From an uncultured Erythrobacter sp. (GTDB taxonomy: Bacteria; Pseudomonadota; Alphaproteobacteria; Sphingomonadales; Sphingomonadaceae), in NCBI GenBank assembly GCA_947488155.1, contig CANKYK010000002.1, positions 564,001-628,000 of the forward strand: a DNA stretch of 64,000 nt. Reading direction: 5' to 3'. The notes beneath the pieces are model-generated. The model did no database searches. It had not been told where the DNA came from and was given only the letters and a program-made list of their open reading frames with translations. Positions within the stretch are counted from its first letter, which is position 1; every line of letters begins with the position of its first letter. This document shows positions 34,875 through 43,614 of this stretch, one piece after another. The position numbers and the translations under genes are program-made.

Positions 34875-35924
34875 TCACCAGAAGATGTCGTAGATCACAT
34901 CGACGACTTCGCCGGTGTAGGTGTCGACCAAAACCGCATCGTCATAATAGCGGACCCAGCGATACGGGCCGTAGACCTCTGGCAGGCGATAGCGCCATGG
35001 ATCGTTGATGTAATACCGCGATGAGAAGAACAGGCTGTCGAGGTGAAAACCAATGCTCAAGCGGTTATAACGATAGCTGCGATAGGGCGAATAGTACCGA
35101 CCCAGGCGAAAGATGCTGCGGTTGGCGCGCCTGTGGTTGTACCAATTGTAGCGATTGTGCTTGCGCCACTGGCGGTTCCACCGGCGGTGATCGCGAACTC
35201 CAGCGCGGTAGCCATTGCGATATCCGCGGCGTTCGTTGCGATATCCGCGCCGACCATCACGGTAGCCATTGCGACGTCCGTCCCGATAGCCTCTGCGGCC
35301 ATCGCGGTAACCACGGCGATTGTCCCGGTACTCACGGCGCTCTGCCCGGCGGCCATCGCGCCGACCATCACGATATGCGCCGCGACGTTCTGCTCTGCGA
35401 TCAGCCCTACGGTCTACGCGGCGATCCGCTCTGCGTTCAGCGCGACGCTCTACGCGGCGATCCTGCCTGCGTTCTGCCCGGCGTTCATCGCGCCTTTCAG
35501 CACGTCGCTCTCCGCGTCGCTCACCACGGCGCTCGTTTCGAACCCTTGCAGGCGCTTCACGTGCTTGGCGCTGTGTCTGGCTAAACCCGCGGTTACCCGC
35601 GCGACCTTCACGCCGTGCTTCCCGGCGATCACCGCGTCGCTCAGTGCGAGCTTCTTGACGATTGCCTCGGCGCTCACCGCGTGTTTCCTGGCGATTGGCA
35701 CGGCGTTCGCTTCTTGCTTGCTGGCGGTTGGCGCGTCGTTCATCGCGAGCTTGGCCACGGTTTGCGCGGCGCTCACTGCGCTGGCTTTGGCGAGCTTGTA
35801 TCTGCTGCCCGCGATTTTCAAAGCCGCGGTTTTGCGCTTCGGCCTCAGCAGGTAGAGCAGTTACAGCCATCGCGGTGGCGAGGGCGGAAAGTGCGCTACC
35901 TTTGAGCAATTTTGTCAGGTACAT
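34875..35924 (-). CDS. Exported, extremely arginine-rich protein with C-terminal RcnB-like domain
   Basis: 349 residues from ATG 35924, which has AAGGAGG 5 bases upstream. A signal peptide (LLKGSALSALATAMAVTALPAEAEA, cut after about 28) is followed by about 190 residues of RR-based low complexity (units such as ERRAERR, DRRAERR, YRDGRR), then a Tyr/Arg-rich stretch and a final domain with the RcnB pattern: YRLPEVYGPYRWVRYYDDAV and VDVIYDIFW. RcnB in E. coli is a periplasmic nickel/cobalt homeostasis protein. No RcnA efflux gene is near, so function is open; such a basic stretch could bind DNA, LPS or peptidoglycan. Confidence 0.8.
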   Translation of the reverse strand: MYLTKLLKGSALSALATAMAVTALPAEAEAQNRGFENRGQQIQARQSQRSERRANRGQARDERRANRQQARSERRANRQETRGERRGNRQEARTERRGDRREARREGRAGNRGFSQTQRQAREAPARVRNERRGERRGERRAERRDERRAERRQDRRVERRAERRADRRVDRRADRRAERRGAYRDGRRDGRRAERREYRDNRRGYRDGRRGYRDGRRNGYRDGRRGYRNERRGYRNGYRAGVRDHRRWNRQWRKHNRYNWYNHRRANRSIFRLGRYYSPYRSYRYNRLSIGFHLDSLFFSSRYYINDPWRYRLPEVYGPYRWVRYYDDAVLVDTYTGEVVDVIYDIFW

Positions 35925-36091
35925 AAATGCCTCCTTGGTCGCCGTTCCACCACCAACGGCTAAGTTGATATGCCCTCTTGTACCGACGAGTCGCTGTATC
36001 ATAACTTAACCACTCGTTTAGGCTTATGTTCATGTTCAAAGTTCTGAAAATGAACAGCGAGGGGGATTGACCTCGCGCACATTTCCCTCAA

Positions 36092-36703
36092 ATGCGACGC
36101 ATGTTTGAAACGCTCGATGATGTCCGCAATGACTTAAGACGCCAATTGGTGAGAGCTGGCAAGGATCGAAGGCACGCTATGCACACGCCCTGCGTTGTGA
36201 CCGGCGACGTCGACGCACGCACAATGGTCTTGCGGGAATTTGATGGCGATGCTTGGACGCTTAGGTTTCACACTGACAATCGCGCTCCAAAAGTTGCCGC
36301 GATTGAAGCGGACCCGCGCATGGCGGTGCTACTTTACGATAGGGGTGCGAAGATTCAGGTCCGGTTGCGCGGGACAGGGCGCATCGTTCGCGAAGGCGAT
36401 GTGGTCGATCGCGCATGGGAAAGCAGCATCAACTTTGCCAAGCGTTGCTACCTGGGAGAGGGGCCAGGCGCCGTATCGAGCGAGCCAACCAGCGGGCTTC
36501 CAGCAGAGTTTGAAGGCGTAGAGCCTACGGACGAACAGGTGGTGCCCGCGAGGCCTAATTTCGCGGTGGTGTTGTTCGACATCATAGAAGCCGACTGGTT
36601 CTACCTAGCGCACACTGGTCATTTACGGGCGCAGTTCGTGCGGACAGGCGGTGTGGGTGAGGGGCGAGAACCCACTTGGGATGCCCGCTGGGTCTCACCC
36701 TAA
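36092..36703 (+). CDS. Pyridoxamine 5'-phosphate oxidase-like FMN-binding protein
   Basis: 203 residues with the split-barrel FMN-binding fold: RTMVLREFDGDAWTLRFHTDNRAPKVA (about 44-70) is the N-terminal barrel with the flavin-phosphate Arg/Thr pattern, and RVRLRGTGRI-like QVRLRGTGRIV follows. It is shorter and more divergent than true PdxH, so flavin-dependent oxidase or reductase of unknown substrate is the safer call. Starts at ATG 36092 or 36101. An inverted repeat TGTTCAT/ATGAACA (36027-36033/36050-36056) lies upstream. Confidence 0.75.
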   Translation: MRRMFETLDDVRNDLRRQLVRAGKDRRHAMHTPCVVTGDVDARTMVLREFDGDAWTLRFHTDNRAPKVAAIEADPRMAVLLYDRGAKIQVRLRGTGRIVREGDVVDRAWESSINFAKRCYLGEGPGAVSSEPTSGLPAEFEGVEPTDEQVVPARPNFAVVLFDIIEADWFYLAHTGHLRAQFVRTGGVGEGREPTWDARWVSP

Positions 36704-36724
36704 TCACCACTGTTTGGTAGAGGT

Positions 36725-37279
36725 CTAGGCCTCTGGCGTTGACCACTCGACGAGTTTCAGCTTGCCCAGTTTCGCGCGGGCCAGTCCTGCATCGCGCTGC
36801 TCCTCGAACTCGACCGAACCCTGCAGTGCGCCCATGGCGATCTTTGCATCCAGCAGCACGCATTCGCCCGCCGCCACGCTTAAAGTGTACGTCTTTGCCG
36901 TACCTTTTGTCTGGCTGGCCATTTGTGCCAGCACACTATGCTCGCCCGGTTCTACATCCGCTTTTACGAAACGGCCCGTGCGAAATTGTGCCGTCATGGC
37001 GTCATCAATAGTGATGTTCATGCCCTGCTGCCCGGCGATAAAGGCATCGCGCATGACATAGATCGCCCCTTTGCCTTCCGCCGCGATGAATTGCTTGGCC
37101 GCCGACGTGGTCGCCTCGTCCGCTTCTGCGCCGCCTTTGTTTTTAAGCAGCACGAACACGACATAGCCCAATACCGGGAACATCAAAAGCAAGCCGACGA
37201 TGGGATACATAAGTCCGATGACGAGGCCGACGACGACCGCACCAGCGATCAATACAATATTACGAGTGGACAAATTCAT
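36725..37279 (-). CDS. Unknown membrane protein with soluble C-terminal domain
   Basis: 184 residues. Two N-terminal membrane helices at about 7-24 and 27-47, then a soluble domain from about 65 that begins GAIYVMRDAFIAGQQ and contains VEPGEHSVLAQ, resembling DUF2846-type domains by eye (weak). Such proteins are uncharacterised. Convergent with the PNPOx-like gene, 21 bases between stops. ATG 37279 is the first in-frame start. Confidence 0.68.
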   Translation of the reverse strand: MNLSTRNIVLIAGAVVVGLVIGLMYPIVGLLLMFPVLGYVVFVLLKNKGGAEADEATTSAAKQFIAAEGKGAIYVMRDAFIAGQQGMNITIDDAMTAQFRTGRFVKADVEPGEHSVLAQMASQTKGTAKTYTLSVAAGECVLLDAKIAMGALQGSVEFEEQRDAGLARAKLGKLKLVEWSTPEA

Positions 37280-37420
37280 TCCCGGGGACCCTTCTTGTAA
37301 ATAGGGGATGTCCCTTAGCGTGTGTGCGGATTGGAAGCGAGGGGGATTATTGAAGCGGCTTTTCCGGCGTTGACTGGCGACCCCGCTTACCTCTGATCTT
37401 CCCCTTAACCTTAAGAAGCG

Positions 37421-37446
37421 GGACCCCGGATCAGGTTTGGGGTGAC
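37421..37446. repeat. REP-like imperfect palindrome
   Basis: ACCCCGGATCAGGTTTGGGGT (37423-37443, 8 pairs including two G-U) within GGACCCCGG...GGGGTGAC matches the small dispersed palindromes common in sphingomonad genomes. It lies in the 201-base gap between ettA and the unknown membrane gene, downstream of ettA. Other copies were not found in this window by eye. Confidence 0.45.
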
Positions 37447-37480
37447 GAGGAAGCTAGGAGCGTGTGCCGAAGTAGCGGCC

Positions 37481-39154
37481 TCACCTAGTCAGCTTCTTAT
37501 ACGCCAAGCGTGTCGGACGATCCGCAGCATCGCCTAGACGGCGGCGTTTGTCTTCTTCGTACGCCTCAAAATTGCCTTCAAACCATTCGACATGAGAATT
37601 GCCTTCAAACGCCAGAATATGCGTCGCGAGGCGATCCAGGAAGAAGCGGTCGTGCGAGATCACTACGGCGCAGCCGGCAAAGTTCTCAATGGCTTCTTCA
37701 AGCGCGCCCAGGGTCTCGACGTCGAGATCGTTGGTTGGTTCGTCCAGCAGCAGCACGTTGCCGCCTTGCTTGAGCATTTTCGCCATGTGCACGCGGTTGC
37801 GTTCACCACCGGACAGCTTGCCGACGTTTTTCTGTTGGTCGCTGCCTTTGAAGTTGAACGCGCCGACATAGGCGCGTGTCGAGGTGTCGTGACCGTTGAC
37901 TTGCATGTAATCGAGCCCGTCGGAGATTTCCTCCCAGACATTGTTGGTCGGCGTCAGGTCGTCGCGAGATTGGTCGACATAGCCGAGGTGAACAGTGTCG
38001 CCGATTTCGATCGATCCGGTGTCCGGTGTTTCCTGACCGGTGATCATCTTGAACAGGGTGGATTTACCAGCGCCGTTAGGGCCGATTACGCCAACAATGC
38101 CGCCTGGTGGCATCATGAAAGACAGATTTTCGAAGAGCAGCTTGTCGCCGTAAGCCTTAGAGAGATTCTTAGCCTCGATCACCTTACCACCCAGGCGCTC
38201 TGGTACCTGGATAACGATCTGCGCCTTGCCCGGTTTGCGGTCGCCCTGAGCGTCCTGCAATTGTTCAAACTTGCGCACGCGGGCTTTAGATTTGGTCTGA
38301 CGCGCGGCGGGGGTTTGCTTGATCCATTCCAGCTCTCGAGAGAGCGCTTTCTGGCGGCCTGACTCCTCGCGGCTTTCCTGCTCCAGACGTTTCGCCTTCT
38401 TCTCCAGATAGGTCGAATAATTGCCCTCATACGGGTAGTAGGACGCCCGGTCGAGCTCAAGGATCCACTCAACGACATTGTCGAGGAAGTAGCGATCGTG
38501 GGTGATCATCAGCACGGCGCCAGCGTATTCTTTAAGGTGGTTTTCCAGCCACTCGACCGATTCAGCGTCGAGGTGGTTGGTCGGCTCATCGAGCAGCAGA
38601 ATGCCAGGCTTTTGGATGAGCAACCGGGTTAGGGCAACGCGGCGTTTCTCACCGCCGGAAAGATTGTTGACCGGGCTGTCTGATGGCGGGCAGCGCAGGG
38701 CCTCCATCGCGATCTCGAGCTGGTTGTCGAGGGTCCAGCCGTCGACCGCATCGATCTTCTCCTGCAACTCGGACATTTGCTCGCCCAGAGCTTCAAAATC
38801 AGCATCCGGCTCAGCCATTTCAGCGGAGATCGCGTTGAAGCGCTCCACCATCGCTGCTGTCTCGCCAGCACCTTCGCGGACGTTCTCCAGCACTGTCTTG
38901 CTCTCATCAAGCTGCGGTTCCTGCGGCAGATAGCCGACGGTGATGTTCTCACCTGCCCAAGCTTCGCCAGTTATGTCGGAATCGATCCCGGCCATGATCT
39001 TCATCAGGGTCGATTTGCCCGCGCCATTCGGGCCAACAATACCGATCTTTGCGCCTTGATAGAATTGTAAATTAATATTGCTCAGCACCGGCTTTTGAGC
39101 GCCGGGGAAGGTCTTGGTCATGTTTTTCATGACATAGGCATATTGCGCGGCCAT
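37481..39154 (-). CDS. ettA: Energy-dependent translational throttle protein EttA (ABC-F)
   Basis: ABC-F ATPase that binds the ribosomal E site and gates the first peptide bonds according to the ATP/ADP ratio. 557 residues from ATG 39154 (AAAGGAAA upstream); E. coli EttA has 555. Two ABC domains: GPNGAGKSTL (both), signatures LSGGEKRRVALTRL and LSGGERNRVHMAKM, Walker B LLLDEPTNHLD and LLLDEPTNDLD. The EttA start MAAQYAYVMKNMTKTFPG and the arm domain (WTLDNQLEIAMEALRCP) are diagnostic. No membrane part. Confidence 0.94.
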   Translation of the reverse strand: MAAQYAYVMKNMTKTFPGAQKPVLSNINLQFYQGAKIGIVGPNGAGKSTLMKIMAGIDSDITGEAWAGENITVGYLPQEPQLDESKTVLENVREGAGETAAMVERFNAISAEMAEPDADFEALGEQMSELQEKIDAVDGWTLDNQLEIAMEALRCPPSDSPVNNLSGGEKRRVALTRLLIQKPGILLLDEPTNHLDAESVEWLENHLKEYAGAVLMITHDRYFLDNVVEWILELDRASYYPYEGNYSTYLEKKAKRLEQESREESGRQKALSRELEWIKQTPAARQTKSKARVRKFEQLQDAQGDRKPGKAQIVIQVPERLGGKVIEAKNLSKAYGDKLLFENLSFMMPPGGIVGVIGPNGAGKSTLFKMITGQETPDTGSIEIGDTVHLGYVDQSRDDLTPTNNVWEEISDGLDYMQVNGHDTSTRAYVGAFNFKGSDQQKNVGKLSGGERNRVHMAKMLKQGGNVLLLDEPTNDLDVETLGALEEAIENFAGCAVVISHDRFFLDRLATHILAFEGNSHVEWFEGNFEAYEEDKRRRLGDAADRPTRLAYKKLTR

Positions 39155-39250
39155 CGGGCGTTTCCTTTGGGTGAATCTATTCGGAAATTGAACTTGGGTG
39201 CCAGATAGTCGCGCGAACGTGGTGGGGCAAGCGTCAGCTACGTGGTGACA

Positions 39251-39281
39251 TTCGTAACGCAAATTAAGAGGTCGTTACGAA
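39251..39281. promoter_or_regulatory. Perfect 9-bp inverted repeat upstream of a diguanylate cyclase gene
   Basis: TTCGTAACG (39251-39259) and CGTTACGAA (39273-39281), spaced by 13 bases, lie in the divergent region between ettA and the GGDEF gene at 39321. Arms, symmetry and position (39 bases before the GGDEF ATG) fit a dimeric repressor or activator site; there is no T-run, so a terminator is unlikely. Cognate regulator unknown. Confidence 0.5.
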
Positions 39282-39320
39282 AATTCATCTAGGACTAAAG
39301 GGTGTAAGAAAAGCTAGACC

Positions 39321-40541
39321 ATGCAAACTCAGATAATGACCTTCATCATACCGATCATCGCGTTGATTTTCAACGTGATTTTCTTTGTGTTTTGGTGGGG
39401 TAACAAGCGCCGCCTCCATGTTCTTGCCTATTCCGCTTGTTTCGGATCGATGGCCCTTGGCGTGCTGATCAATATCTGGATCCTAGGGTCCTTTGGCCTA
39501 ATGGGGATTATTTCCTACCACGTATTCTCGATGGCGGGAGTGCTGGCTCTGATGTGGGGCACGGCCGTCCGCAATGGAAAGAAGGCCCCACTTGTGGCCT
39601 CCGCAGCGACAGTGGCGTTTACCTGCATAATCCTGTGGGCTGCGATGGCAGCTGGCTCGCAAGACGCAGCTCGCATGGCTCAAAATACCAATTCCGCTTT
39701 GCTGGTTGCGATAACCGCTATCAACCTTTGGCATACGTCAGGTCGCCATTGGAGTGATCGGTCACTAATTTGGGTGCTGATCCTGCTTTCCGGTTTCGGG
39801 TTTCTGCGTCCATTCCTGACAATGCTTTCGGACTTCATTTTCGGCGCTGGCGAGGGTGCGGCAGTAATGCTTACCTCTTTGCACGTTCTGATACTTGCAG
39901 TCTTGCTTACCCTGATGGCGCTCAGTTTGATTGCAACGGTCATCTTTGAAGATGTCCGAAACACGCGGTATGAAGCGGCCATCGACCAGCTATCGGGCTT
40001 GCGAACGCGCGGAGCGTTCGAAGCCGAGGCGCAACTCATGCTTGATCGAGCGAGCGCGAGAAACAAGCCGCTAAGTCTAATTATGGCCGATATCGACCAC
40101 TTCAAAAACATCAATGATACGTTTGGTCACCTTGCTGGCGACCGAGTAATCGCTGTTTTTGGGGAGCAAATTAGCTCACTGGTGCGTAGCGGTGATATGG
40201 CTGGACGGATCGGCGGCGAAGAATTCTGCGTTTTGATTTGGGATTGCTCATTGGAAGATGCTGCGCAACTGGCTGAGCGCATCCGCCAGGCTGCTGCCCG
40301 CCAAGGCAAGTCAGAAAAGGACGAGATCAGCCCCTATAAAGTCAGCTTTGGGGTGGCCGAGTGGCGCAACATGGAAAGCTATAAAGCCTTGTTCGAACGC
40401 GCCGACAGCGCTCTTTACCGGGCGAAAGAGGCAGGCCGTAATCAGGTCTTTACAGAGAACGGTGCATTTCCAGATGGCGGCGGTTCGGTCGTTCCGTTCG
40501 CATCGCGTATGTCCCAAAGGCACGGCCTTGGAGCAGGTTGA
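39321..40541 (+). CDS. Membrane diguanylate cyclase (GGDEF), first of a tandem pair
   Basis: 406 residues: about six hydrophobic helices (to about 210), a short coiled linker, and a GGDEF domain (about 225-385). Active site GGEEF; substrate region IMADIDHFKNINDTFGHLAGD. The inhibitory I-site is present as RSGD five residues upstream of the motif, so product inhibition is expected. Its N-terminus MQTQIMTFIIPIIAL and domain order match the next gene, marking a tandem duplication. Confidence 0.9.
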   Translation: MQTQIMTFIIPIIALIFNVIFFVFWWGNKRRLHVLAYSACFGSMALGVLINIWILGSFGLMGIISYHVFSMAGVLALMWGTAVRNGKKAPLVASAATVAFTCIILWAAMAAGSQDAARMAQNTNSALLVAITAINLWHTSGRHWSDRSLIWVLILLSGFGFLRPFLTMLSDFIFGAGEGAAVMLTSLHVLILAVLLTLMALSLIATVIFEDVRNTRYEAAIDQLSGLRTRGAFEAEAQLMLDRASARNKPLSLIMADIDHFKNINDTFGHLAGDRVIAVFGEQISSLVRSGDMAGRIGGEEFCVLIWDCSLEDAAQLAERIRQAAARQGKSEKDEISPYKVSFGVAEWRNMESYKALFERADSALYRAKEAGRNQVFTENGAFPDGGGSVVPFASRMSQRHGLGAG

Positions 40542-40649
40542 CCGAGCGGGCGCTGTCCTCCATTCGTCAGTAGACAATCGAACACGAGCGGTAGAGATAT
40601 TGTCGCTTAAGTGGGTTCCCTAAAGCCGGTGTTAACCATATTGACCTAA

Positions 40650-40663
40650 CCCGTTCGAACGGG
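40650..40663. promoter_or_regulatory. Perfect 14-bp palindrome before the second diguanylate cyclase gene
   Basis: CCCGTTCGAACGGG is self-complementary without a spacer and lies 14 bases before the ATG at 40678. TTAACCAT at 40632-40639, a CtrA-like half-site, lies just upstream. Either could regulate the downstream gene in the 136-base gap. Binding proteins are unknown; both sites could be chance in GC-rich DNA. Confidence 0.4.
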
Positions 40664-40677
40664 GGTCGTACGGGTCG

Positions 40678-41892
40678 ATGCAAACGCAAATTCTTGGATT
40701 GGTGACGCCGATGATGGCGCTGTTTTTCGCAGCGACATTTGTAGTGCTGTGGCGCGCAGGCCGAATGAAACGTCATGTGCTTGGCTTCGGCATTGCCTTT
40801 GCCCTGTCGGCGATTGGCTTTCTAATCACCCATTTCATGCCAGCGGACGCGTTCTATCTGTTCCACGCGACCCAGGTTTTTTACACCCTCGGCTCGGCAT
40901 TCTTACTGGCGTCCGTGTGCGAGCGCGTGGGTCAGCGGCTTCATCTCGGCAGCATTGCCATTGTCTACCTTATCTCCGCTTTGACCTTGGCTCTGGCCGT
41001 GAATTTCTCCAACGATGTCGGCCCACGATTGATTATCGTCAACATGGGCTACGGCGTGATGTTCGCCATGGGCGTGACGACGCTGCTCACGGCTCGTCGC
41101 CGCAATATGATCGATCTGTTGATCATTCTGGTCATGGCGTTCCAGGCTGCTGACTTTCTCGTCCGGCCCACGCTGACCTTGTTGTTTGAGCGAACAATCC
41201 CGGCAGAGGCTTATCGCGATTCGATCTACTATTCGCTGATTGGGCTGGTCCTAGCGGTGAAGGGCATGAGCAGTGCATTGGTACTGATTGGAGCGACCAT
41301 TGCCGAGTGGACCAAGGCCCTGCGCGAAAGCAGCGAGCGGGACGCTCTCACTGGCCTGCGCAATCGCGGCTCGTTTGAGCAATCGATCCGAGCTTTGCTG
41401 CCGCGCGCTCAGACCGAGGGGCGCCCACTAAGCCTAGTCGTGGCTGATATTGACCACTTCAAGCAGGTGAACGATTTTTGGGGGCACCAGGCCGGGGACC
41501 TAGCCATCGCAGGCTTTGGCGAGATCATTGGTAAGATGGTGCGCGCATGCGATACCTCAGGCCGGATTGGTGGCGAAGAATTCTGCATCGCGGCCTGGAA
41601 TTGCGAAAATGAACCGGCGGAACGGTTGGCTGAACGGATCAGATGGGCATTCACCCGTTTGGAGCACGCCGACCTTAATAAGGATATTCGCCTCACAGCA
41701 AGTTTTGGTGTGGCCACCGCGCGTGAAGGCGAAACCTATGAGAGCCTGTTTGCGCGGGCTGATGCTGCGCTCTACCGGGCGAAGTCCAATGGCCGAAACC
41801 GTGTGGAAAATGCCGAGCGTGCGCCTCAGGATGAAGAGAAGCTTGCTTCAAAGCCAAAGCTAGTTGAACTGAAACAAGCTGTTTCAAACTAA
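40678..41892 (+). CDS. Membrane diguanylate cyclase (GGDEF), second of a tandem pair
   Basis: 404 residues with the same plan as its neighbour: N-terminus MQTQILGLVTPMMAL, about six membrane helices to about 205, GGDEF domain about 225-385. Active site GGEEF, substrate region VVADIDHFKQVNDFWGHQAGD, I-site RACD. The helix region is diverged from the first copy while the catalytic domain is closer, suggesting the sensory part has specialised. The signal sensed is unknown. Confidence 0.9.
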   Translation: MQTQILGLVTPMMALFFAATFVVLWRAGRMKRHVLGFGIAFALSAIGFLITHFMPADAFYLFHATQVFYTLGSAFLLASVCERVGQRLHLGSIAIVYLISALTLALAVNFSNDVGPRLIIVNMGYGVMFAMGVTTLLTARRRNMIDLLIILVMAFQAADFLVRPTLTLLFERTIPAEAYRDSIYYSLIGLVLAVKGMSSALVLIGATIAEWTKALRESSERDALTGLRNRGSFEQSIRALLPRAQTEGRPLSLVVADIDHFKQVNDFWGHQAGDLAIAGFGEIIGKMVRACDTSGRIGGEEFCIAAWNCENEPAERLAERIRWAFTRLEHADLNKDIRLTASFGVATAREGETYESLFARADAALYRAKSNGRNRVENAERAPQDEEKLASKPKLVELKQAVSN

Positions 41893-42009
41893 TCTGCGAT
41901 TGGAGGCTAGGCCGCCTCAATTCTCCTTCCGGCCGATCACATGAGAAGCAGCTGCGCCCAGCAAGCCTAACGCTGGACTTGGCCCGCATGGCTCGATAGC
42001 AGCGCAGCT

Positions 42010-43419
42010 ATGAAAAACGCACTCCTCGCGCTGACCGCGCTCTCCGCCGTTTCCATCTCTGTTACCGCGCACGCAGCCCCGGGCCTTTCGGAACTTGCCG
42101 AGGTGGCGTTGGAGCGCGATGAAATCGCTTGGGATTTTGTCGAAGGGGTGACTACAGAGGTCGGCCCTAGGCAGGCCGGTACGGAGGCCGAGACACGCGG
42201 GCGCGTTTGGGCGATGGCGTGGCTCAAGAAGCACGGCTTTCAAAATGTGGCGGACGAACCGTTTGAAATGGACACTTGGGTACCCGGCGATATCGCTCGC
42301 GCTTCGGTGATCGGACCTTTTCCGCAAAATCTTGTGGTTCAGCCGCTTGGCAACAGCGCAGCGACGCCAGAAGGTGGGATCGAAGCCGAAGTGGTCTTCT
42401 TTGCCAATGCCGAGGCCGTTCGCGCCGCACCGGAAGGCAGCCTAACAGGCAAGATCGCCTATATCAGCCACCAGATGCGCCGCGCTCAGGATGGCTCGCA
42501 CTATGGCTTTGCCGGCCCGACGCGCTGGGTCGGACCAGGACTCGCCGCCGGCAAAGGCGCGATTGGCGTTGTGATAAAATCAGTTGGTACCGATCATCAC
42601 CGCAACCCGCACACCGGCGGCACCAATTTCCCGGAAGGGGTTGAGCCAATCCCTGCGGGCGCATTGTCTCTGCCCGATGCAGAAAATTTGGAACGGATGT
42701 TCAATCGTCCACGCTCCGAGCCAATCACACTCAAACTGGAAATGAACCCGAGGCGTATCGGCACCACGATGAGCGGCAATGTCGTTGGTGAATTTGTTGG
42801 CCGCAATCCGGATCTGCCACCTGTACTGCTGGCGTGCCATTTGGATAGTTGGTGGAACGCGCCCGGTGCGTTTGATGATGGGGCGGGCTGCGGCATCATT
42901 GCCGCTGCTGCGATCAATGTCGCGCGCACTGGCAATCAACTGCGCACTGTTCGCGTGCTATTCGCAGGCGCGGAGGAAGTGGGGCTGTGGGGTTCTCGCG
43001 CATACAGCGCAGCTCACATCGATGAACCGATTGGCGTGGGTCTCGAAAGCGATTTTGGCGCAGATCGTGTCTGGCGTTTTGAGAGCAATTTCCGTGAATC
43101 CAACCCTGAACTTCACGCAAAGCTGGCGGCCGCAGTCGAACCGTTTGGCGTTGCCAATTCAACCATTGCGGCGCGGGGCGGGGCAGACCTGAACATTTCG
43201 CGTGATCAGAATGGGGCGATCATTGATCTACAGCAGGACGGAACACGCTATTTCGATTTGCATCACACTCCGGATGACACGCTCGATAAGATCGACATCG
43301 TCCAACTGCGTCAGAATGTAGCGGTGTGGACTATGGTCGCAGGCACTCTTGCGCGGGAAGAACGCGCGATCAAGACCGGCGAACCTGTGCCCAGCGCTCC
43401 GGCGGTTATGGAAGAGTAA
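42010..43419 (+). CDS. Exported M28-family zinc peptidase
   Basis: 469 residues with a signal peptide (MKNALLALTALSAVSISVTAHA, cut before APG). A protease-associated-like insert lies at about 95-245. The M28 zinc site is complete by eye: ACHLDSW (His, Asp about 278-280), AFDDGAG (bridging Asp), AGAEEVGL (catalytic Glu, zinc Glu), ESDFGAD (Asp) and LHHTPDDT (His, about 419-425). Likely a periplasmic aminopeptidase or carboxypeptidase for peptide use. Two tRNA genes lie just downstream on the other strand. Confidence 0.9.
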   Translation: MKNALLALTALSAVSISVTAHAAPGLSELAEVALERDEIAWDFVEGVTTEVGPRQAGTEAETRGRVWAMAWLKKHGFQNVADEPFEMDTWVPGDIARASVIGPFPQNLVVQPLGNSAATPEGGIEAEVVFFANAEAVRAAPEGSLTGKIAYISHQMRRAQDGSHYGFAGPTRWVGPGLAAGKGAIGVVIKSVGTDHHRNPHTGGTNFPEGVEPIPAGALSLPDAENLERMFNRPRSEPITLKLEMNPRRIGTTMSGNVVGEFVGRNPDLPPVLLACHLDSWWNAPGAFDDGAGCGIIAAAAINVARTGNQLRTVRVLFAGAEEVGLWGSRAYSAAHIDEPIGVGLESDFGADRVWRFESNFRESNPELHAKLAAAVEPFGVANSTIAARGGADLNISRDQNGAIIDLQQDGTRYFDLHHTPDDTLDKIDIVQLRQNVAVWTMVAGTLAREERAIKTGEPVPSAPAVMEE

Positions 43420-43482
43420 GAGGAACGCGGCAAGCGAGGATGCCTTGCTTGTGCGAGCAGAAATTTCGGAAGCTCGAAAATC

Positions 43483-43559
43483 TGGTCGGGGAGAGAGGAT
43501 TCGAACCTCCGACCCCCTGTACCCAAAACAGGTGCGCTACCTGGCTGCGCCACTCCCCG
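43483..43559 (-). tRNA. tRNA-Pro (anticodon TGG)
   Basis: 77 bases with encoded CCA. Acceptor CGGGGAG pairs with CTCCCCG; anticodon stem CCTGT/ACAGG surrounds loop TTTGGGT, giving anticodon TGG; the T arm reads GGTTCGAATCC. A spurious ORF on this strand across the gene gives the familiar false protein pattern of a tRNA. Confidence 0.96.
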
Positions 43560-43614
43560 ACCGATTTTCGCCTGTCTTGCGTGCAGCACGACAGGGTGGA
43601 AGCATCATCGCTAG

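Noticed and set aside
35043..35855. Long + strand frame rich in Ala, Ile and Val
   Set aside because: It is the antisense shadow of the Arg-codon repeats; the - strand has signal peptide, ribosome site and terminator.
43311..43589. Protein-coding frame on the - strand across tRNA-Pro
   Set aside because: It is the typical false peptide made by translating a tRNA; the cloverleaf is complete.
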